Source of the DNA: Eubacterium ramulus ATCC 29099
GTDB lineage: Bacteria; Bacillota; Clostridia; Lachnospirales; Lachnospiraceae
NCBI RefSeq assembly: GCF_000469345.1
Contig: NZ_KI271191.1
Coordinates: forward strand, 1 to 46,574
Reading direction: 5' to 3'
DNA: 46,574 nt
The notes beneath the pieces were generated by a model that was not told the origin of the DNA, ran no database searches, and was given only the letters and a program-made list of their open reading frames with translations. Made by a program: the position numbers and the translations under genes. Each line of letters opens with the position of its first letter. The first letter of the stretch is position 1. Of this stretch, positions 1-8,622 are shown one piece after another.

Positions 1-15
1 ATCATCGCAAATATC

Positions 16-27
16 TTACATATGTAA
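16..27. promoter_or_regulatory. BlaI/MecI-like operator, left copy
   Basis: A perfect 12-bp palindrome, TTACATATGTAA, containing the TACA-N2-TGTA core known for BlaI/MecI-type repressor sites. On the minus strand it is followed by TAAGAT, the same arrangement as at the PBP promoter (2194-2222), which suggests a second controlled promoter reading leftward out of the window, perhaps for blaI/blaR1-like genes. That last point is inference; no regulator gene is visible here. Confidence 0.5.
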
Positions 28-47
28 TAATTTCCCATAAAAATATT

Positions 48-2159
48 TTATTCTTCAAAATACTCATCCAATACTGTTGCATCTTTTTTAACAACATAAC
101 CACTTCCACCGATTCCTTTCACATTCTCAACCATACTGATAAGAAGAATTGGTTTGTCCACGCTTTTATCTGCCGTAAACACCGAAAACCACCCGATTTC
201 TTTGCCAGAAGTATCTTCTTTCGTTGCCTTCAACTCGGCTGTCCCTGTTTTTCCAGCCAGCAAAATATCGTCACGATGTGCAGCATATCCGGTTCCTTCC
301 GGATCATTTACAACACCTTCCACCCCTTGCATAATTTCTTCTACATTTTCTTTGCTAAACGCATTTTCTATCCATGTTTCACCGGATGCTTCTTCTTTGT
401 ATTTCAAATACGGTTTTATCATATTCCCTTCATTTAAAAATGAAGTATAAATACTTGCCAGATGTAATGGATTTACAAGAATCTGACCTTGCCCATAACC
501 ACTATCTGCCAATTGTATTTCTGTTTCTATTTTATCTGTATTGGAATATGTTGATTCCTGCATCGCAATCTCAAACGGCATATTCTGATTAAATCCTATT
601 TCATTTAAAGTATTCATAAAATTCTCACTACCAATTTTAAGAGCTGCCTTTGCAAAATAAATATTATCAGAATAGATAATTGCATTTTTCATAATAACCG
701 GTTCATATTCATGAAGTGTTGTCACTTGATAAGATCCCCAAGACGAATCTTTCTGCCATGCCAAACCTTCATTTCCAAAATCTTCTTTTGGATCTATGCT
801 TTCCGTTTTCAACCCAATTCCTGCCACAACTGGTTTGAATGTTGAGCCAGGACACCATACTTGACGAAAACGATTATATAATGGCTTCTTTTCATCTTCG
901 TTTAATGATGTCCATTTCTCTGATGATAAGCCCCGTATAAATTCATTATTATCATAAGATGGGGTACTTACCAAAGCCAATACTTCTCCCGTATAAGGAT
1001 TCATTGCGACAGAACACCCCGGATCTTCTTTAAACTGCTCGTATAATGATTTTTGCAAATCGGAATCTATCGTTAATCTTATATCCATACCATCTTCTTT
1101 AAAAATACTTGCAAGAACCTCTTTTACTTCCCCATCACTATCCAAAATCTTTATATCACAACCATCTTTTCCTTTTAATTGCTTTTCGTATAACTTTTCC
1201 AACCCAGATCTTCCGATTACACTTTCAGCTGAATATCCTTCCCCTGGATGATTTTCCAAATCTTCTGCTGTTACAGACTGTACATAACCAATTAAATGAG
1301 CTGTTGCTTCCCCTAACTCATAGGTTCTAACTTCCACATCTGATAGCATAACCCCTGGAATTTCCAAAAGTTTATTCTGACAATCCTGCTCCTCAAGTGT
1401 CTTTTCTTCTGGCTGTATTTTCATTAAATCTATTTCTTCTACTTTCGGAATAGTTTCAATTGGTACAAAAGAATCTTCTTTTACCCACTTTGCTGTGAGT
1501 TTGTTATTTATTGTTTCTACATCTATCTCTAATAACTCCGCTATTTTTTCAATAGATACATTCCTGTCTTCCAGCTTTCCCGGTATAATGCCAACTGATG
1601 TTGCTACTCCTTTTCCTGCAAGCATTTTACCATCTCGGTCTAATATTTCTCCTCTCTCCGCTTTTGATGTAGTAACACTTATTTTATCATCACTCTCTAA
1701 ATCTGGAAAAATCAGGCTATCCTGCCATACTAATTTATATCCCTGTTTCGTCTTCTTCAGTTCCGCCATATTGTCAAATTGTATTGTTCCGGCAATTGTA
1801 TTACATGATGTTTCATACGAAAGCGTAACTGTATCTGCTTTTTTCTCTTTCACAGCTATATGACTGATTTTAATGTCACTGACCTCTATTCCTTCGTATA
1901 TCTTAGAATTTCGTTGTATGTATTCTTCTTTTGTCAGATAAACTTTTTCATCTGAATCTATCATAGTATACATTACTTCATATTCCTTTTTTTCAATATG
2001 GTTCATATATTCCATAAGTGTGTCTTCTGGTGATTCCGTTATCGTCCTTTTTAATAAAACACCTCCTGAAACAGCAATTACTGTTATAGCTACTATCAGC
2101 CCAAAAATCTTACAAGCGTAAGATTTTTGGATATTTTGCTTTTTCCGTCTTCTTTTCAT
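48..2159 (-). CDS. MecA-like class B penicillin-binding protein (transpeptidase)
   Basis: Membrane-anchored D,D-transpeptidase that cross-links peptidoglycan. One membrane segment at about residues 17-36 is followed by an NTF2-like MecA_N-type domain (about 45-155), a PBP dimerisation domain (about 165-350) and a transpeptidase domain carrying all three active-site motifs: STFK (439-442, catalytic Ser), SDN (497-499) and KTGT (637-640). At 703 aa with an N-terminal NTF2-like domain it matches the PBP2a/MecA architecture, a class often having low beta-lactam affinity; that it confers resistance is inference. The ATG start is followed closely by a perfect 30-bp palindrome in codons 10-20. The gene is AT-rich, lies at the distal end of the ICE transfer operon, and has its own promoter with a BlaI-like operator, so it looks like acquired cargo. 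Confidence 0.9.
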   Translation of the reverse strand: MKRRRKKQNIQKSYACKIFGLIVAITVIAVSGGVLLKRTITESPEDTLMEYMNHIEKKEYEVMYTMIDSDEKVYLTKEEYIQRNSKIYEGIEVSDIKISHIAVKEKKADTVTLSYETSCNTIAGTIQFDNMAELKKTKQGYKLVWQDSLIFPDLESDDKISVTTSKAERGEILDRDGKMLAGKGVATSVGIIPGKLEDRNVSIEKIAELLEIDVETINNKLTAKWVKEDSFVPIETIPKVEEIDLMKIQPEEKTLEEQDCQNKLLEIPGVMLSDVEVRTYELGEATAHLIGYVQSVTAEDLENHPGEGYSAESVIGRSGLEKLYEKQLKGKDGCDIKILDSDGEVKEVLASIFKEDGMDIRLTIDSDLQKSLYEQFKEDPGCSVAMNPYTGEVLALVSTPSYDNNEFIRGLSSEKWTSLNEDEKKPLYNRFRQVWCPGSTFKPVVAGIGLKTESIDPKEDFGNEGLAWQKDSSWGSYQVTTLHEYEPVIMKNAIIYSDNIYFAKAALKIGSENFMNTLNEIGFNQNMPFEIAMQESTYSNTDKIETEIQLADSGYGQGQILVNPLHLASIYTSFLNEGNMIKPYLKYKEEASGETWIENAFSKENVEEIMQGVEGVVNDPEGTGYAAHRDDILLAGKTGTAELKATKEDTSGKEIGWFSVFTADKSVDKPILLISMVENVKGIGGSGYVVKKDATVLDEYFEE
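2101..2130. repeat. Perfect palindrome within the PBP 5' coding region
   Basis: Two 13-base arms (2101-2113 and 2118-2130) are perfect inverted copies separated by AAGC. It shares the string ATCTTACA and a GTAA half with the operators at 16-27 and 2197-2208. It could be an additional repressor site or an mRNA hairpin early in the message that affects translation; the sequence alone does not decide. Confidence 0.6.
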
Positions 2160-2193
2160 AGATATTCCTTTCTTCTAATTTTTTGTTTCTTAA

Positions 2194-2222
2194 ATCTTAC
2201 ACTTGTAATACTTAAAAGTCAA
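2194..2222 (-). promoter_or_regulatory. PBP promoter overlapped by BlaI/MecI-like operator
   Basis: On the minus strand: -35 TTGACT (2217-2222), 17-bp spacer, -10 TAAGAT (2194-2199). The operator TTACACTTGTAA (2197-2208) overlaps the -10 box, so a bound repressor would block RNA polymerase. This matches the known arrangement of BlaI/MecI-controlled promoters; the repressor itself is not in the window. Confidence 0.65.
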
Positions 2223-2287
2223 GTCTATTTTCAGGAATTGTATACTCCAGATTCACCATTAGACTATCACACTTTTTCTCCTGCCTT

Positions 2288-4009
2288 TTAATATGCCGGA
2301 ACACCATATCCATAGATGTTACTGCTTCCAATACTGTAACTTCGTCTTGCCACTTTATCTCCACTGTTGCCTTCAATGGTATTTACGGTTCCTCCACTGA
2401 CACTCTCTACAATTCCAACGTGGTCAATCGTTCCATTATTTCCCCAGTCAAAGAAAATAATATCTCCTGCCGCCGGGGTATAACTTCCATCACGGAACCT
2501 ACCTTTACTTTCAAACCACTTCACACCGTCCGAACAAAGAGAGAATTTCGGAATCACTCCACTCTGGATATAACCGCTTTGTTCTGCACACCAGGACACA
2601 AAGCAGGCACACCACTCTACCCGGCTTCCAAATCCATACCAACTCCAGTAGGTTGTTCCGCCTTTTCCTTCCTGCGATGCTGCCACCTGAACGATTGCCT
2701 GATTACCGATACCTGTTGGGATTCTTCCAAATGCATAATACTGAAGCACATGTGGTACATACTGCTTGTCCCCATAGCTGCTCCACCCCATTCTCTGTGC
2801 CATCATATCAGAAAATTCTGCTGCATTCGCAAGGGTATATCCACCTCTGGCTTTCGCCCATTCCAGATATCCATTTCCATAATTGTAACTTTGCAATGCC
2901 AGTTTAATATTTTCCATATCCAGAGGATTTTTTACCCATGCACGTTCCAGACAGCTTTTTATTTCCTGCACACCACAAGAAATCGAATACTCTGGATCTG
3001 TGATTCCATTTGGCTGTCTGGGATATTTTGTATTAAAGCTCCCTTCTGAACACTGCATCGGGTCAAGTCCTCTCCCGCCTGATTCCTGCATCATAATGGC
3101 TTTGATTAGTTCCACATACTCTCCAATGCCATATTGATTTGCATACTGTCGGATTAGTGGTTCATATGCTTCTACTTCTGCACTAACCGAAGAAACCGTA
3201 CTGGAATTATCCCCACCTGTCATGCATAGAAAACCACCAAATAAAATGACGATAATCAAAATCATAACCGCAATCCAACCACCTGCAGTCAATGCACTCA
3301 TTAATGCTTTTGTGGCTTCAATCAACGCTTTTATCGCATGTGTTACCGCTTTTGCTGTCTTTTTCACTGCAATCTTGGTATCTCGTGCTGTCTGTCTTAC
3401 TGTCTGCACTGCTTTTTCTGCCTTTTTCATGGAATAATGCATTGCTTGGACAGAAGCATTTGCTATCTGCTCCGATGTTTTGATATTGGTCCTTGCTGTT
3501 TGTTCTGCAGTCTTGATCACTTTCCCAGAAGTCTTGATGGTACCTTTTCCAGTATTCTTTACTACCTGTTCCGATACTCTCCCGGTCTTGATGGTTCTTT
3601 TATCTCGCTCAATGGTCTTGATTTTTTTGACGGCAAGTTCTTTCCCCTGCTCCTGTGCCTTTTCTTCGCCTAAAGGCGGTACTGGTCGTATTTGTTCTTT
3701 CGGCTGGTAAACTGTTTCTTCGCCTGCTGAAGAAACAGAAGTTTTCCCTTTCTTCCGTTCAATAAGCTTTTCTGCCTGTCTGCGTACCTGATGCCCTGTT
3801 TCGTGAAAGATGCGGTCAGCATACTTGCTGGCCGCATCTTCTGCATAACCTACCGGATTATTCTCTCTATCACTAGATTTCTCCGTCGATTGCATGATAT
3901 TTTCTTTTGTTCTGACATAGGACTGCTTAACATGGTCTGTCACTGTAACTGTCTTATCTAATACTTTAATATCCTTATGGACTTGGCGTGTTTTTATCTT
4001 ACGATCCAT
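2288..4009 (-). CDS. Conjugation-associated bifunctional wall hydrolase (lysozyme-like + CHAP)
   Basis: Cell-wall hydrolase that opens peptidoglycan for the conjugation channel, comparable in role to Tn916 CwlT/Orf14 and VirB1. A long basic N-terminal cytoplasmic region (1-240) leads to a membrane segment (about 243-263), a lysozyme-like/transglycosylase domain (about 280-425, with Glu309 in MMQESGG and the SCGVQEI segment) and a C-terminal CHAP amidase/endopeptidase domain (about 436-573) with Cys467 in WCACF and His530 in DHVG. The ATG start has GGAGAA just upstream. It follows the DUF6075-like gene by 25 bp and ends the transfer operon. The long basic tail before the membrane segment is an unusual extension, possibly for contacting the VirB apparatus (inference). 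Confidence 0.88.
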   Translation of the reverse strand: MDRKIKTRQVHKDIKVLDKTVTVTDHVKQSYVRTKENIMQSTEKSSDRENNPVGYAEDAASKYADRIFHETGHQVRRQAEKLIERKKGKTSVSSAGEETVYQPKEQIRPVPPLGEEKAQEQGKELAVKKIKTIERDKRTIKTGRVSEQVVKNTGKGTIKTSGKVIKTAEQTARTNIKTSEQIANASVQAMHYSMKKAEKAVQTVRQTARDTKIAVKKTAKAVTHAIKALIEATKALMSALTAGGWIAVMILIIVILFGGFLCMTGGDNSSTVSSVSAEVEAYEPLIRQYANQYGIGEYVELIKAIMMQESGGRGLDPMQCSEGSFNTKYPRQPNGITDPEYSISCGVQEIKSCLERAWVKNPLDMENIKLALQSYNYGNGYLEWAKARGGYTLANAAEFSDMMAQRMGWSSYGDKQYVPHVLQYYAFGRIPTGIGNQAIVQVAASQEGKGGTTYWSWYGFGSRVEWCACFVSWCAEQSGYIQSGVIPKFSLCSDGVKWFESKGRFRDGSYTPAAGDIIFFDWGNNGTIDHVGIVESVSGGTVNTIEGNSGDKVARRSYSIGSSNIYGYGVPAY

Positions 4010-4034
4010 CGCTTTTCTCCATTTGAATCTTTAT

Positions 4035-4442
4035 CTAGCGTTCATGATTAGTTTCTTTTTTGCTCACCTGTGGCAGTTCCCGGCAGTATTCCGGGTATTT
4101 CATGCGGATTGCTTCATAAAAATATGATGCATAGCCACAATCGAACATCTCGTATGGGGTAGACAGACTTTCTTCTCCCTTCTCCACATATCCATTCCAC
4201 AAGTTGAAAGCCAGTCTGGTCAATCGTGCCGAACCGCCTGTCTGCCACCCTTCATGCAATGCTTCTGGTTTAATCAAACGCTCTTTAAAATCAAACATGC
4301 GATCAACATGATTTCTGGTATCTTCAGAAATTCCCACACAATAGAAAAATGAACTGTAATAACTGTCGTGCTTTCCGCATTTAGCTAACATCTGATAAAA
4401 AAACTTTTCGTGTTCCTTTGATGAAAATCTGATTTCTGACAT
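4035..4442 (-). CDS. DUF6075-like ICE protein
   Basis: Protein of about 135 aa of unknown function that I recognise as DUF6075-like from segments such as SSKEHEKFFYQML, HVDRMFDFK and HEGWQTGGSARLTRLAFNLW, which recur in clostridial ICEs between virB4 and the wall-hydrolase gene. No membrane segment or signal peptide is seen. The frame is open to an ATG at 4517, but I chose the internal ATG at 4442 because AAAGGAG lies six bases upstream and the intervening stretch forms a hairpin (4459-4499). It is expressed within the transfer operon; a structural or accessory role in transfer is inferred from position only. Confidence 0.75.
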   Translation of the reverse strand: MSEIRFSSKEHEKFFYQMLAKCGKHDSYYSSFFYCVGISEDTRNHVDRMFDFKERLIKPEALHEGWQTGGSARLTRLAFNLWNGYVEKGEESLSTPYEMFDCGYASYFYEAIRMKYPEYCRELPQVSKKETNHER

Positions 4443-4458
4443 ATTTGGCTCCTTTTCC

Positions 4459-4499
4459 GGCACTAAAAAACGCCACAAATTGTGACGATTTTCAGTGCC
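4459..4499. other. Intercistronic stem-loop after virB4
   Basis: GGCACT (4459-4464) pairs with AGTGCC (4494-4499), with more A/T pairs inside and a nested palindrome CACAAATTGTG (4474-4484). It sits between the virB4 stop and the ribosome site of the next gene and has no clear T-tract, so an mRNA processing or stability element is more likely than a terminator. Confidence 0.5.
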
Positions 4500-4530
4500 T
4501 TGCTTTTCATTATTCAAAATATTTTTAATT

Positions 4531-6870
4531 TTACATTCTTCCCCGGTTGATACTGTCCTCTCCCGGCTTTGTGGTCATCAGTTTATACAACCTTGTATTG
4601 GTTGGGAATCTATTGACGAACGGTACAAGCGAACTTCCATATTTCACCAGACCACAACCGGCATCTGCATTTGTGATATATCCCATTTGCTCTGTAGAAA
4701 TATTCAAAAGTGTCGCCAACTTTGCTCTGTCCGGCTCTGCCTGATTAAGCATCACGATATACTCACTGTTGGAAATCATCGTACTTGCAAGAACAGAATC
4801 TAACAGATATTCCACGTTCTGTGTGATTGCTGTCGGGAATGCATTACGCTTACGAAATCTTCGCCATGCAGAGTTAAAAAATGCTCCGGAATACTCATTT
4901 TCAAATACTACATGAAACTCGTCTAAAAAAATATGGGTTCGCTTTCCCTGTTTCCAGTTCTCCGTTACCCGGTTCAACATTGCATCAGTGATTACCAGAA
5001 GTCCCATGGTCTTTAACTGTTTTCCTAAATCCAGAATGTCGTATACCATGATACGGTTATTCACATCAACATTACTTTCATGTGCAAATGCGTCCAGACT
5101 TCCATTGGTAAATAATTCTGATACCAGTGCCAAATCCTGTGCTTCCGGTTCTTCCTGTTCTAAAAATTTTTCACGCAACACCCGCAAAGTCGGCACTGCT
5201 CCGCCATGCTGATATTCCTCATAAACTTCTCCCACACATCGGTCAATAATGGAACGTTCCTTTGCATTGATTCCTTTTTTATCCAACTGTTCAAACAGAG
5301 ATAAAATAAACTGTGACTTCTCAATCACTGGATCACCGCCATCTCCATATCCGTCTACCATATCCATTGCATTGATATGGTCCCGGCTTCCTGCAGCAAT
5401 GCGAACCACTTCTCCGCCCATTGCTTCAACTAATGATGCATACTCTCGCTCTGGATCACAAATCAGGATATCGTCCTGCGTTGCCAGTGCCAGGAATACA
5501 ATCTGCATTTTTGCATTAAAGGATTTTCCACTTCCCGGTACTCCTAAAAGGAATGAGTTTGGATTTAACAGTTTTTCTTTATTACACATGATTAAGTTAT
5601 GGGAGATTGCATTTTCACCGCAATAGATTCCACCTGCGTCCATAATCTCCTGCACCCGGAATGGCATCAACACTGCTACACTCTCCGAAGTCAGTGTGCG
5701 GACTGCCGGAATCTTCCGGTGTCCGATGGGTAGTGCTGTATTCAGTCCGTCCATCTGCTGAAATTTCAGAACAGAAAACTGGCATAACTTTTTCCGTCCG
5801 ATTGTCAGAAGTGTTTCCGTATCTGCATCAAGCTGTTTTTTCGATTCTGCCGTATGCACCATAGTCAGTATACCGAACATCATACGCTGGTCACGTGTGG
5901 TTAAATCGTCCATGAACTCTTTACTTTCTTTTCTCTGCTGTTCCAAATCATAAGGAATCACTGCGGAAAAGTTATTGTTGGCATTTTGGCGTCGTTGCCA
6001 GTTTGTTATATTAGTCTCCACACCTAACAAACGTTTTTCCACTTCCTGTACTGCTTCATCAGTCGGAACCGGAATCACATCAATGCTCAACATCAGATTT
6101 CGATTCATGTCGGTCAGTTCTGCTATCATATCGTCTTTGATGTAAGAAGCATACTCACGAAGAAAAAGTACTCTTCCATAACGATCTCCCATGCGGAAAT
6201 AATCTTTTTCAAATTCAAAGGTATCCGGACAGATATAATCTTTAAAGCTGTGTCCTTTTCTCATATTCTCCTGAATATCAAAATGGAAACCAGATTCTTC
6301 TCCTGTACGGTAAAAATCGTGCAGAATCCGTAACTTATCTTCTCCATTTATCTCTACACATTTGGAACCCAATCTTGCAAAATGACTGTTCAGCTCTGTT
6401 GTCACTCGTGCAAAATACGTTCTGGCTTCTTCGATTGTTTTCTTATAGCAGGATACTGTCACATATTTTTCCTGCACCATGCTGTTGGAACTGGTTGCCT
6501 TATCTAAAAGCATATTGTTGTACTCTTTCCGATATAAATCCAGTCCGTCCTCCTGCATCGGAATCAGGATTGCTTTTTCAAAATCCACCTTATTCAAGCG
6601 GCGATTATTGATCGTTATTTTTGTTGTTCCACCGCAATCGAAAGAATTTAATAAATCCATATATTCCAGGAACATGGTTTCCTTATCTACTTTGCTTGCC
6701 ACCGCGTAGTTGATATCTGTAAATTTATAAGTACGTGCAAATTTATTTCTCCCGATTTTAAAAATCCCGTCTGACCAGATAGTCTCGATGGGAATTACCT
6801 GCTGTACGCTTCTTGGAATTACAAATTTTTCTTTATCCTGCTTGAAAATATTACTCAGCGTTTTTATCAT
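4531..6870 (-). CDS. virB4: VirB4-family type IV secretion ATPase
   Basis: Cytoplasmic ATPase that powers assembly of the conjugative type IV secretion channel and DNA/protein transfer. The 779-aa length fits the family. An N-terminal CagE/TrbE/VirB4 domain (about 1-400) precedes a RecA-like motor with Walker A GVPGSGKS (443-450), CDPEREY (about 471-477) and Walker B HIFLDE (646-651), followed by a conserved TQN segment. The ATG start overlaps the prgI stop by 20 bp, indicating translational coupling. It lies in the core transfer operon between PrgI (VirB3-like) and the DUF6075-like protein, the usual order in clostridial Tn1549/CTn-like elements. Confidence 0.93.
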   Translation of the reverse strand: MIKTLSNIFKQDKEKFVIPRSVQQVIPIETIWSDGIFKIGRNKFARTYKFTDINYAVASKVDKETMFLEYMDLLNSFDCGGTTKITINNRRLNKVDFEKAILIPMQEDGLDLYRKEYNNMLLDKATSSNSMVQEKYVTVSCYKKTIEEARTYFARVTTELNSHFARLGSKCVEINGEDKLRILHDFYRTGEESGFHFDIQENMRKGHSFKDYICPDTFEFEKDYFRMGDRYGRVLFLREYASYIKDDMIAELTDMNRNLMLSIDVIPVPTDEAVQEVEKRLLGVETNITNWQRRQNANNNFSAVIPYDLEQQRKESKEFMDDLTTRDQRMMFGILTMVHTAESKKQLDADTETLLTIGRKKLCQFSVLKFQQMDGLNTALPIGHRKIPAVRTLTSESVAVLMPFRVQEIMDAGGIYCGENAISHNLIMCNKEKLLNPNSFLLGVPGSGKSFNAKMQIVFLALATQDDILICDPEREYASLVEAMGGEVVRIAAGSRDHINAMDMVDGYGDGGDPVIEKSQFILSLFEQLDKKGINAKERSIIDRCVGEVYEEYQHGGAVPTLRVLREKFLEQEEPEAQDLALVSELFTNGSLDAFAHESNVDVNNRIMVYDILDLGKQLKTMGLLVITDAMLNRVTENWKQGKRTHIFLDEFHVVFENEYSGAFFNSAWRRFRKRNAFPTAITQNVEYLLDSVLASTMISNSEYIVMLNQAEPDRAKLATLLNISTEQMGYITNADAGCGLVKYGSSLVPFVNRFPTNTRLYKLMTTKPGEDSINRGRM

Positions 6871-7243
6871 TCTTCTTGCGTCCCTCCTTCTTCAGACTTT
6901 CTTTCTCATATTTTTTAATGACTGGTTCTACCGCATCAAAATAAAGATTTTCTGACCGGAACACCAGTTTTTTCGGCATCAGGATTTCTGATTTTATCCA
7001 TGCCCAGATAAACTGCTCCGCTGTCATTCCATGATATTTTACAAACCCGAACACTACACATGGGGCAGCTCCCAGTACACAAATCCAGCTCACTGTTTCC
7101 ATGCTCATGTATGGGTGAAGCAAAAAATAAAGCCCAACGGCAATCCCGCAGGCTAATCCTGAAAAGATAAACTGTCTCAGGGACAATCCGAAAAAGATTG
7201 CTTCCGTGTAATCCCTGATTTCCTTGTTAATTTTTACTTCCAA
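6851..7243 (-). CDS. PrgI family conjugation membrane protein (VirB3-like)
   Basis: Small (130 aa) integral membrane protein of the conjugation channel. The N-terminal segment KINKEIRDYTEAIFFGLSLRQ is followed by two closely spaced hydrophobic segments (about 28-45 and 53-70) and a basic tail, the PrgI pattern; PrgI usually pairs with VirB4 as VirB3 does in proteobacterial systems. The most likely start is TTG at 7243, with GGAGGTG seven bases upstream. Its 3' end overlaps virB4. The upstream neighbour on this strand is virB6, separated by a gene on the opposite strand. Confidence 0.85.
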   Translation of the reverse strand: MEVKINKEIRDYTEAIFFGLSLRQFIFSGLACGIAVGLYFLLHPYMSMETVSWICVLGAAPCVVFGFVKYHGMTAEQFIWAWIKSEILMPKKLVFRSENLYFDAVEPVIKKYEKESLKKEGRKKNDKNAE

Positions 7244-7324
7244 AACGATACACCTCCAAATCGCACATTTGTTATATTTTTTCTGTTCTGTTACACTTTG
7301 GGTAAATGAAAGGGGGACTGACCT

Positions 7325-7705
7325 ATGCCAATCACTGTTATGATTTCACTTGTTGTTACCGTTGCTCTATTCCTGATTTCTCTGCTGTTTCGGATTGCTG
7401 CCAGATTAAATCTGACCTTACCGCTGTTATACTTTCTTGCTGTTTCCACAATTCTGAATCCATGGGCAGCAACTCATGAGAAACTTGCATTTGCAATCCT
7501 CTATCTGCTGACTGCCTTTTCTGTTCTCAGCTGGATTTTTGCTCTGCGACGCAAATGGCAGGAACATCAATACTACAAAGTTATGAAAGACGATATGTCC
7601 TTCCAGATTTCTCGTGCCAGACAAAGAGGGATTCCATTAGATTCTGTTCATTTCGATTCTCAGGGAAATATGAGATATAATGACAGCAAAGACATTGTAG
7701 AATAG
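7325..7705 (+). CDS. Small membrane protein encoded against the transfer operon
   Basis: The only plus-strand gene in the transfer region. The 126-aa product has three hydrophobic segments (about 3-23, 30-48 and 54-72) and then a soluble, charged tail of about 50 residues. I do not recognise a family. It is supported as real by a GGGGG-rich ribosome site just before its ATG and by a good plus-strand terminator directly after it (7720-7761). It sits between the convergent virB6 3' end and the prgI 5' end. A membrane-located modulator of transfer, such as an entry-exclusion or fertility-control factor, is possible but only a guess from position. Confidence 0.65.
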   Translation: MPITVMISLVVTVALFLISLLFRIAARLNLTLPLLYFLAVSTILNPWAATHEKLAFAILYLLTAFSVLSWIFALRRKWQEHQYYKVMKDDMSFQISRARQRGIPLDSVHFDSQGNMRYNDSKDIVE

Positions 7706-7719
7706 GCTCATAACATACA

Positions 7720-7761
7720 ACAGGGTATGTACGGTTTCTTACCATACATACTCTGTTTTTT
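7720..7761 (+). terminator. Rho-independent terminator of the 7325 gene
   Basis: Arms at 7720-7735 and 7741-7755 (ACAGGGTATGTACGGT against ACCATACATACTCTG) form a long stem with a short loop, followed by a T-run at 7755-7761. The T-run overlaps the stop of the convergent virB6 gene. Confidence 0.75.
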
Positions 7762-8596
7762 ATAATCCCATCATTTCCCTCACTACCCTGTCTGACATCT
7801 TCACCGCACCGACCAGTACAAGCATATTGAAAATCAACTCTCCAATATAGCTCCACACCATAGTGACTACTGCTGCATCTGGATTGACAACTGGCGGTGA
7901 TGATGCAAACAATGAAAATATAATGCAGGCAAGTACCACGATTGCTCCCTCCAGACACACTGCTGCGTATGACTTCAAAAAACTTCTTCCGATATTCTGA
8001 CTCGGCTCTCCTGCAAATGAAGATAATGGAATCGGTGCAATCGCTGTGTAAAGATACAATCGAAAAAATCTTCCATATACACTCATAATCATAATGAAGC
8101 TCAGAACTGTAATAAAAAGTCCACCGATCAACGTCACCGCCCATAGAGGAATACTTTCAAAAAATCCACAATCTTCTACCGCTTCTATGATTTCGTCCGG
8201 TAAAACGGTATCTTCCGTACTTCCAAATCCTGCGGTCTGCATAATCGTACTGGTCACTCCTTGTATGATATTGAATAATGCCATCATCAGCTCCAGTCCA
8301 TACGTGACTACGCCTTTTGTAATCGCAAAACGGATAAAAATTTTCAATGCATGTTCCGGTCTTTTTACCTCTGTAAAACTTCCACAAGTCTTGACCACTC
8401 CGACTACAAAGAAAAGCACTAACAAAGCATAGCCGATTGCCTGCAATGCTCCATGGATCTGCACAATCACCTGCCAGATACCGCCACCCTTAAAGGTTTC
8501 CGGTGACTGTGTGAGTATCTGCCAGATTTCTGCAAGTTTGCTGTTCCAGGTATCCAAGGCATTTTGCAAGTTCTGTACTACCCAGTTATCTGACAC
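7760..8596 (-). CDS. VirB6/TrbL-like multi-pass conjugation channel protein
   Basis: Polytopic inner-membrane component of the type IV secretion channel. The 278-aa sequence has about six hydrophobic segments, including clear ones near residues 52-72, 150-172, 180-198, 218-236 and 250-268, and the family-typical GGLFITVLSFIMIMSVYGRFFRLYLYT stretch described here by position 157-184 only in part. Start is GTG at 8596 with GGAGGTG about ten bases upstream. It lies between the Maff2 pilin-like gene and prgI, as VirB6 homologues do in related ICEs. A stem-loop (8623-8657) precedes it and may lower its expression relative to the pilin-like gene. Confidence 0.85.
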   Translation of the reverse strand: MSDNWVVQNLQNALDTWNSKLAEIWQILTQSPETFKGGGIWQVIVQIHGALQAIGYALLVLFFVVGVVKTCGSFTEVKRPEHALKIFIRFAITKGVVTYGLELMMALFNIIQGVTSTIMQTAGFGSTEDTVLPDEIIEAVEDCGFFESIPLWAVTLIGGLFITVLSFIMIMSVYGRFFRLYLYTAIAPIPLSSFAGEPSQNIGRSFLKSYAAVCLEGAIVVLACIIFSLFASSPPVVNPDAAVVTMVWSYIGELIFNMLVLVGAVKMSDRVVREMMGL

Positions 8597-8622
8597 CTTC
8601 TAAACACCTCCTGTCTTAGCCT

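Noticed and set aside
7581-8144. Minus-strand ORF overlapping virB6 in another frame
   Set aside because: The other frame (7760-8596) has clear membrane segments and family match; this one reads like frame-shifted VirB6.
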